A stretch of 55,215 bases of DNA from Rubrivivax sp. (GTDB taxonomy: Bacteria; Pseudomonadota; Gammaproteobacteria; Burkholderiales; Burkholderiaceae_C). The stretch is taken from positions 1-55,215 of the forward strand of contig JACZKT010000009.1 of NCBI GenBank assembly GCA_014859905.1. The letters run 5' to 3'. The notes beneath the pieces are model-generated. The model did no database searches and was not told where the DNA came from. It was given only the letters and a program-made list of their open reading frames with translations. Below are positions 50,058-55,215 of this stretch, in pieces. Numbering within the stretch: the stretch's first letter is position 1; every line of letters begins with the position of its first letter. A program made the position numbers and the translations under genes.

Positions 50058-51186
50058 TACTAAGTTGCGTTCAAAGATATAGACGTTATCCAGTTAAACC
50101 CGGTCATTGACTGGGTTCGAACTGGGTCAGCTTCGAGGGCGACGATGCCGGCGGTCAGCGCGCGCTCGACCGCGTCGAGGTCGGCGAAGACATGGTTTGC
50201 GAAGCAGTCCTCGCGCATCGCCTCCCACAGGTGCTCGGCCGGGTTGAGCTCGGGGCTGTAAGGAGGCAGGAACATCAGCCGCATGTTCGGCGGCACGGCG
50301 AGCTCACCAGCGATGTGCCAGCCCGCCTGGTCCATGACCATGAAGACGAACTCGTCGGCGTGACGCTGAGCGACCTCGTCGAGGAACATCGACATCATCT
50401 GGGCGTCGACCCAAGGCAGCACGAGGCTGTCCATCACTCCGTCGTGCGGGCTGACGGCGCTGAAGGCATAGAGGTATTTGCGCTGCAGCCGCGCACCGAC
50501 CACAGGGCGCACTCCCCTTGGCGCCCAGCAGCGCCGCGGCGTACCCAGCAGCCCGAAGCGACCTTCGTCCTGGAACATCAACCGCACCCGGCGGCCCTGC
50601 TCAGCCTGGCGCCAGACCTCTTGGCGTACCGCGCGGCGGAGTTTTTTTAAAGGCGGCCTGCGCCGCGATGTCCGCCTTCGGGTGCCTGGGGCGCGGCACG
50701 ACCTTGCGCCAGCCGTGCCGCGCCAGCAGCCGATACACCGTCGACCGTGCCACGGCCTTGCCGGTTCGCTCCCGGTAGGCCTGCTGGATATCGGCCACGG
50801 TGAGCATGCCGCCAGCCTCGGCGCACTCGACGAACGGCGCCAACAGCGTCTTCTCCTGCTCCTGCGTGAGGTGCTGGTGACGCCTGCCGCCGCGGCTGCC
50901 CACGTCGAAGATCGCCTCGCCCTCCTTGGCCCAGCGCGAGTGCATCACGTGCACGGTGGCCGTGGACCAGCCGAGCAGCTGCGCGATTTCCGCCGCCGAG
51001 CTGCCCAGCGTGGCCCGGATCAGCACGCATTGGATGCGCTGGTACTCCGAGTGGCTGTGGGCCCCTTTCAGCCTCTCTGCCAACCGCTCCACGGTGGGCT
51101 TGTCGCCCACGATCAGACTCTTCATCCACGACTCCTTGAAGTCCGTGGATCGACATCATATCTAGTTTATTGAACGCGACTTGGTA
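50058..51186 (-). mobile_element. IS630-family insertion sequence
   Basis: The ends are imperfect inverted repeats: TACTAAGTTGCGTTCAA at the left and, inverted, TACCAAGTCGCGTTCAA at the right. They are flanked by the TA dinucleotide that IS630 duplicates. The total of about 1.13 kb and a single transposase region on the minus strand are standard. The insertion replaced the last codons of a small gene on the right. Confidence 0.85.
50060..51125 (-). pseudogene. IS630 transposase in two frames
   Basis: The first ORF (51125 to 50601) holds the helix-turn-helix region (QRIQCVLIRATLGSSAAEIA, QLLGWSTATVHVM, STVYRLLARHGWRKV). The second (ending 50060) holds the DDE catalytic domain: LMFQDEGRFG, FMVMDQAGWH and PPYSPELNPAEHLWEAM. 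They join in a +1 relation at TTTAAAAAAACTCC, a run of seven A. With six A the reading would be continuous as FKKLRRAVRQEV. It could be a mutation or productive slippage at the A-run, which some IS use. Marked pseudogene because intactness is unproven. Confidence 0.8.
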
Positions 51187-51433
51187 TGAAGGCATCGAGT
51201 GGTCGGTCACACGAGTGACGCAAGGCGGCGAGTATGGGAGCCAGGTCCGACACCATCACGTCGTCGGTCGGTTCGTCGAGCGCCATGTCGGAGAGCCGCT
51301 GCGTCCAGCGATTCCCAACTGCGGTCAGAACGCGTTCGGCGCGATCTGGCGGCTGCGCCGCTGCCAACTCGACCATGATGTCCCGGAGCAAATCCAGACG
51401 CAATGTGACCGCATGAAGATCGCGCGAAGCCAT
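51167..51433 (-). CDS. Small unknown protein with IS630-derived C-terminus
   Basis: 88 residues from ATG 51433 after CAGGAGAACACC; the track's longer start is unsupported. Helical, acidic: ASRDLHAVTLRLDLLRDIMV, AERVLTAVGNRWTQRLSDMA, LAPILAALRHSC. The last residues (PSRVQ) and stop are encoded by the IS630 end. Rejoining the flanks through TA gives ..DAFISVT-stop, so only three residues were exchanged for five and function may survive. No family recognised. Confidence 0.6.
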   Translation of the reverse strand: MASRDLHAVTLRLDLLRDIMVELAAAQPPDRAERVLTAVGNRWTQRLSDMALDEPTDDVMVSDLAPILAALRHSCDRPLDAFIPSRVQ

Positions 51434-51564
51434 GGTGTTCTCCTGACGAGCTGCTGTTGATGGCTCACATGGTCGCCGACAAACCCAGCGGCGACCATCC
51501 CCCGATGCGGGCCCCCGCACGGAGGGAAAGGCATCCACCCCATTGGGGGGGTCAGAGCCGTCCG

Positions 51565-52785
51565 TCAGGAGTACGCCTCGATTCCGAGGCACTTTCTCAC
51601 CCAGACGGCGGCGGTTCCCTCGCCGGCGACGTTGTCGGCGATTCGCTCGCCGACGAGCGCGCCCACACCAATCGCTTCAGCGGCGGCAACTGCGTTGTCG
51701 CGCGCCGCGCCGACATCAGCGCCAGTGAGCTCATAGCCTTCGCCACGCGCCATCCAGTACAGCGCCGTTAGGGCAACCTCCGAAGCGAAGGCCGGCTGAC
51801 TCTTGACATGGTCGCGCGCGGCACGCACGAGCGTCTTCGGATCCACTGGGGCGCGTCGCGCGAGTGCAAGGGCCAGGTCGTATTGCTTGAGCGTCTTTGC
51901 GGTCGCAAACCACTTGCCCTCTGCGCCCGGCGTTGAGGCAATCAGGTCGCCGAGGATCCGACCTGGATCGATGCCGGGGTATCGTTTGGCGATGGCGCGA
52001 AAAGTCGCGATGTTCGTGTTGGCCGACGTGGCTTGGATGCCGTACCGCGCATAGGCCTCATCGACGCGACCGGCGTCCAGCAGCAGCTGCTCGGCCACGG
52101 CCGATATCGCCATATCCGGCGCGTGCCGGCTGCGCAGCCCCTCCATCAGGTCGATGGCACCGTCCACGTCGCCGCGCGCAGCCAGGGCCTTCGCAGCCCA
52201 TTGCTGATCATGCCAGTAGGGCTTGGGGTCGAGCGCCAGCACGGCCAGCAGGTCGTCGAAGCGACCGGCGTGGAACAGCGCGCTGTAGCAGAGCGTGCCG
52301 GAACTGGCGTAGGCGTAGGTGCCCTTTTTGCGGTCTGCCATGACGAGCTGCATCAGCAGCAGAAGTTGGTCCGCCCACTGGGAGGCCAGTGCCGGATCCC
52401 CACACAAGACGCCCCAATGCTCGCCCAGGGACTCGATGTAGGGAGGGTCGTCTTCCTGAATGGCGTCGAGGAGCCGTTCCAGCCACTTCTCGCGCACACG
52501 CCGTGGTACTGGCGCTGCCGCAATCAGGGGCACCATTCTCTCGACGACGCCGTTGGTCGCGTTGCCCAGCGCGCCGCTGGAGCTGTCGATCTGGTTGATA
52601 GCTGGAGAGAGCTTTTCGAGCAGCAGGACCGCGCCCTCGCCGGCCAGTGCTGGATCGGTGCGCGCCACGCGCTCGATCTCCCCGACGGCCTCGTTCAGGC
52701 GTTCGATGGCCTTGCGCGTGCCGCGCCATCCGAACGCGTTGCGCCGAAAACTGGCCCTGAAGGCCCATGCATGGGAAGCCGCCAC
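51565..52785 (-). CDS. Helical-repeat protein of unknown function
   Basis: 406 residues, alpha-helical throughout with TPR-like pairs: KLSPAINQIDSSSGALGNAT, REKWLERLLDAIQEDDPPYI, QQWAAKALAARGDVDGAIDL, LLDAGRVDEAYARYGI, YDLALALARRAPVDPKTLVR. No signal peptide or membrane helix; cytosolic. Alpha-solenoids of this kind usually mediate protein contacts. It ends near the small gene cut by IS630, with about 130 bases between. Family not named. Confidence 0.75.
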   Translation of the reverse strand: MAASHAWAFRASFRRNAFGWRGTRKAIERLNEAVGEIERVARTDPALAGEGAVLLLEKLSPAINQIDSSSGALGNATNGVVERMVPLIAAAPVPRRVREKWLERLLDAIQEDDPPYIESLGEHWGVLCGDPALASQWADQLLLLMQLVMADRKKGTYAYASSGTLCYSALFHAGRFDDLLAVLALDPKPYWHDQQWAAKALAARGDVDGAIDLMEGLRSRHAPDMAISAVAEQLLLDAGRVDEAYARYGIQATSANTNIATFRAIAKRYPGIDPGRILGDLIASTPGAEGKWFATAKTLKQYDLALALARRAPVDPKTLVRAARDHVKSQPAFASEVALTALYWMARGEGYELTGADVGAARDNAVAAAEAIGVGALVGERIADNVAGEGTAAVWVRKCLGIEAYS

Positions 52786-52870
52786 CGTGGTCCTGGTCTG
52801 CCGCTACCAGAACATGCTGCCCGACGTCGCGTACAGACAGCGCACCCCAGCTCTCGTCGGCAACTGGCCT

Positions 52871-53254
52871 TCAGCCCTTTGACAGAAGGTCCTCGGGCTT
52901 CTTGCCCGCAGCCAGCGCAGCCTTGAACCAGTCCGGGCGCTTGCCGATGCCGCCCCATGTGTGACCTTGATCGTCTTTGAACTTCACGGCCTTCGCGGGT
53001 CGCTTTGCAGCGGCGCTCTTGCGCCCCTTCCTCGCAGGCATGCCGCCAAGCGCTGCGGGGGACTTGCCAACCTGCCGGGCGGCTTTGCCCAAACCCAGAT
53101 CAGCTGCCGTCAGGCCGTAGTGGGCGATAGCGTCCTTCACCTTGGCGATGACCTCCGCCATCTCCGTCTTGCGCAGAGCATCGGCCTGCGCTTGAAGCGC
53201 AGCAATCTGCGCGGTCAATGCCGCCAGGGTCGGACCACTCTTGCTTGTTGCCAT
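52871..53254 (-). CDS. H-NS-family nucleoid protein
   Basis: 127 residues. N-terminal helical oligomerisation region (LAALTAQIAALQAQADALRK), a basic linker (GKSPAALGGMPARKGRKSAA), and the C-terminal DNA-binding H-NS domain VKFKDDQGHTWGGIGKRPDW. The loop has GIGKRP where the classical AT-hook-like loop is GRGxRP, a variant common in betaproteobacterial H-NS/MvaT-like proteins. It binds AT-rich DNA and silences acquired genes. It has its own transcription unit. Confidence 0.9.
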   Translation of the reverse strand: MATSKSGPTLAALTAQIAALQAQADALRKTEMAEVIAKVKDAIAHYGLTAADLGLGKAARQVGKSPAALGGMPARKGRKSAAAKRPAKAVKFKDDQGHTWGGIGKRPDWFKAALAAGKKPEDLLSKG

Positions 53255-53364
53255 GTGCCAGCTCTCAGGGTTTCGTTGAAAACGTCAGAGGATAGGTCAA
53301 TTGCGGGCACCTGCTGTTGGCTGGAGCCATACCTTTCAGTCGAACGCGGCGTGCCCGCGACAAG

Positions 53365-53868
53365 TCAGCAAAGCGAAGCTTGCTGCAGAACCTCGACAAG
53401 GCCGTTACTCATCTTCTCCAGCTCCTCCTCTGGGAAGCCGAACCGGTCAAAGATCATGTTCATGCCGCCGAAGGCGCGCCCCAGGGCCGCCGCCACCAGG
53501 TCGGCGTCCATCTCGACGGCACCCCGGCCGAGGAACCGGCTTCCCGCAACGCAGAAGAGGAGCAACTTGATGCTGTCGTCGACCTGGTTGAAGAAGTACG
53601 CCCAATGCGGCCACGACGACTCCAACCCGCGCAAGAGGCTCCGAACCTCGGGGATGTCGACCAGCTCGCGTGGATCGTTGTTGTAGCCGTCGACGACGAG
53701 TGTCATCTGGCCCCTGTACCTCCAGGCGTCCTCGCGGGTCGCCAGAAACGGTTTCAGCCGGGACAGCACGGAGGCCAGGTCGCCCGCCTCGACCTCTCGC
53801 CGGGAGATAAGGAGAACCACGGGTTCGGAAACGCCGGGGCGGAGATCAAGGCGCGGTCGCTGGGGCAT
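53365..53868 (-). CDS. Unknown cytosolic protein
   Basis: 167 residues beginning MPQRPRLDLRPGVSEPVVLL. Alternating strands and helices: TLVVDGYNNDPRELVDIPEV, SWPHWAYFFNQVDDSIKLLL, RAFGGMNMIFDRFGFPEEEL. No membrane helix, signal peptide or catalytic motif recognised. It lies upstream of the H-NS-like gene on the same strand with about 110 bases between. It could be real and lineage-restricted. Confidence 0.6.
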   Translation of the reverse strand: MPQRPRLDLRPGVSEPVVLLISRREVEAGDLASVLSRLKPFLATREDAWRYRGQMTLVVDGYNNDPRELVDIPEVRSLLRGLESSWPHWAYFFNQVDDSIKLLLFCVAGSRFLGRGAVEMDADLVAAALGRAFGGMNMIFDRFGFPEEELEKMSNGLVEVLQQASLC

Positions 53869-54035
53869 GCCGCTATTCTGGCGCTGGGTTTTCGGACTTG
53901 CTTGGTGATATCAGCGACATCGGCCACCTGCCACGCAGCCGACAATCGTGGTCAGGGCTTCAGGGGGCCTGTTTGCAGGTTCTTCGATAACCAGTTTCAC
54001 TCATCGGCCGCCGATCCGGCGCCAGGTGCCCAACC

Positions 54036-54190
54036 GATATCGACACACGCGATGTGACCACCGCGCTCGACGACAAGCTGGCAGCCGTGTCCCGACAGAT
54101 CGTCGTCGGCTGGTCTGCGCTTTCTGTCGACATAGAGACCAATCCTGCGGACGGCGACCCGATCTTCAAGATCGGCGCGGTTCGGTCGGA
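54036..54190 (+). pseudogene. Fragment resembling a DnaQ-type exonuclease N-terminus
   Basis: The plus frame reads DIDTRDVTTALDDKLAAVSR.. WSALSVDIETNPADGDPIFK then IGAVRSD. The V-D-I-E-T..I..IGAVR pattern is the first motif of DEDD/DnaQ exonuclease domains, also found at the front of some helicases. No start or downstream part exists; homology ends where the DUF1501 piece begins. It is a scrap about 50 codons long. Confidence 0.4.
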
Positions 54191-54193
54191 CAT

Positions 54194-54541
54194 GGTCGGC
54201 AGCAAGCGCCCCTGACCCACGTGCCACTGGTCGTCGGGCGCACCCGTGTTGCCGACGCTGGGGGCCGGGGGCGTACCGTAGAAGGCCTGCCCGCGCACCG
54301 CTGCGCCCATCACGAACTGATGGCCGCCCCAGCCATGGTCGGTGCCATCGCCGTTGGAGGTCAACGCGCGCCCGAAGTCGCTGCCGGTGAAGGTGGTCAC
54401 CTGGTTGGCCAGGCCCAGCTCGTCGAGCGCGGCCTGGAACGCCCCGAGCGCCTGGCTGAGCTGGCGCAGCAGCCCCGGGTGAGCCACCATCAGTCGGTCG
54501 TGGTGATCGAAGCCGCCGAGCGAACACAGGAACACCTCTCG
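54194..54541 (-). pseudogene. DUF1501-family protein fragment
   Basis: The minus frame reads REVFLCSLGGFDHHDRLMVA, HPGLLRQLSQALGAFQAALD, NQVTTFTGSDFGRALTSNGD, DHGWGGHQFVMGAAVRG and DQWHVGQGRLLPT. This is the C-terminal part of DUF1501 proteins (secreted, usually about 450 residues, paired with DUF1800). Both ends are cut, with no start upstream and an unrelated reading after LLPT. It is not functional. Confidence 0.8.
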
Positions 54542-54879
54542 GCAACTCCGAACGGGCGGGCATGTGGCTGTCAACACAACTACGACATCGCCAGTGGGTC
54601 ATGGGCAGAGTGGCACACGTGTTGCGTTGGCCGGCCAAGGAACGGGCGGGCTTCTCGTCCTGGTCAGCTGCATCGATCAAGCGCCTGGCATCGATGCGCG
54701 ATTGGCCCCAAGGGGCGCTCGCATGGGCCTGTCCCCCAGCGGCCGAGCTTGTCCGGCAGCAAGACACGTTGCGCCAGGAGTTCAGCATCTCGCCCAGGTA
54801 CTTCAAGGCATGCGCGACCCTGTTTGCTTCGATCCAGTGACTGGGATCCGAAGCCCTCAACAAGGCGCCATTCGCAAAA
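54542..54879. other. Scar region without a recognisable gene
   Basis: About 340 bases between the DUF1501 piece and the tandem repeats. Open frames on both strands lack family features. The repeats at its right edge suggest it is the inside of a decayed insertion sequence. Confidence 0.35.
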
Positions 54880-54930
54880 TATTCGTTCAGGGTCGCAGAT
54901 TATTCGTTCAAAGTCGCAGTTATTTCGTTC
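54880..54930 (+). repeat. Tandem TATTCGTTCA-RRGTCGCAG repeats, IS-end type
   Basis: Units TATTCGTTCAGGGTCGCAG (54880), TATTCGTTCAAAGTCGCAG (54901) and a partial TATTTCGTTC (54921), period about 21. They end within the reading frame of the isomerase-like fragment and provide its stop. Repeats of this length at an element boundary resemble the multiple IstA-binding repeats of IS21-type ends, but with a sequence different from those at 4997. Confidence 0.6.
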
Positions 54931-55040
54931 TTCGACAACTGCACGGTGACGCCACGCTTTGCCGCAAGCGCATCAATGCGGGCGACTGACAAGTAGGAAT
55001 AAGTGCTCGGGTAGCCAAACCAGAATTGCAGCGTTTGCAT
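54900..55040 (-). pseudogene. DsbA-like / 2-hydroxychromene-2-carboxylate isomerase, N-terminal fragment
   Basis: From ATG 55040, preceded by CCGGAGGGCC, the reading MQTLQFWFGYPSTYSYLSVA then RIDALAAKRGVTVQ is the N-terminus of HCCA-isomerase-type thioredoxin-fold proteins (FxxxxSPYSYLA..). The usual FDFGSPYSY is FGYPSTYSY here. After about 35 residues it runs into the tandem repeats and stops (LSKNEITATLNE). The remaining roughly 165 residues are missing. Upstream open frame to the window edge is not assigned. Confidence 0.65.
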
Positions 55041-55215
55041 CGAGGCCCTCCGGTCCAGATTCTGCGACCTATCGAGCAAAGCAGCGACGTCCATGGCGGC
55101 CATTGCCGCGCTCTCCAGGGTCAGGCTGCTGGGCTGGTCGTGGCTCGACCCGGCGCTTGGGATCGTCGGCGCGGTGTAGGTGGAGATGTGGGCCAAGGGC
55201 CTCATCGTCGACAAT

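Overview
The window is high-GC bacterial DNA that looks like a betaproteobacterium of the order Burkholderiales (Rubrivivax/Leptothrix/Methylibium-like). The grounds are the GC-rich codon use, an H-NS-like protein with a C-terminal basic motif, a TorF-type porin, a kdp operon, a fused-subunit formate dehydrogenase and the IS types. No rRNA, tRNA or CRISPR array was seen. It reads as chromosomal accessory DNA: working metabolic and regulatory operons separated by IS scars. LAYOUT. 1-6.4 kb is a nested IS graveyard. An IS110 element sits inside an IS3-family transposase. It is followed by an istB remnant, a GGDEF diguanylate cyclase, and a decayed istA with two nonsense codons. The 5' non-coding part of the IS110 element carries matches to both its target and its own ends, in the arrangement expected of a bridge RNA. 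7-14.4 kb is an amide-to-formate catabolic cluster: FmdB-like zinc ribbon, formamidase, AmiS/UreI-type amide channel, second FmdB, and the beta and alpha subunits of an NAD-linked molybdenum/tungsten formate dehydrogenase. Together these would take up formamide, split it to ammonia and formate, and oxidise formate to CO2 with NADH production. 14.4-20 kb holds its likely regulators: a receiver plus degenerate-EAL protein, a histidine kinase fused to an NCS1-type permease and a Cys-rich zinc-ribbon-like module, and a divergent LuxR-family regulator. A GGTGAG-N6-CTCACC palindrome occurs before the amide cluster and again after the luxR gene. 20-23.6 kb has a ZIP-like metal transporter, tandem crcB genes (the first truncated), a DUF190 gene, a broken MFS gene and a cupin. 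23.8-28 kb is an RND efflux pump with its membrane-fusion protein. 28-29.4 kb contains an IS1634-type remnant and an internally deleted kup remnant. 29.4-35 kb contains a small membrane protein, a GNAT, a GNAT-C39 peptidase fusion with a RimK-like ATP-grasp ligase, and a TorF-like porin. Three promoters here share four 9-bp direct repeats at offsets 0/11/32/43 and a -10 hexamer at a fixed distance. 35.5-44.9 kb is a complete kdp potassium operon on the minus strand (small ORF-kdpF-kdpA-kdpB-kdpC-small ORF-corA-kdpD-kdpE), with a CorA-type transporter embedded in it. Its promoter carries one pair of the same 9-bp repeats, so KdpE is the leading candidate for the shared regulator. 45.4-48.3 kb encodes a hybrid sensor kinase, a periplasmic molybdopterin-fold protein and a small unknown protein. 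48.7-49.7 kb holds three small unknown genes. 50.06-51.19 kb is an IS630 element inserted at the 3' end of a small gene. 51.5-53.9 kb encodes an alpha-solenoid-like protein, an H-NS-like protein and an unknown protein. 54-55.2 kb is a mosaic of gene scraps (exonuclease-like, DUF1501, DsbA-like isomerase) with IS-end-type tandem repeats. All calls come from reading the sequence and the supplied ORF translations; no database search was run.
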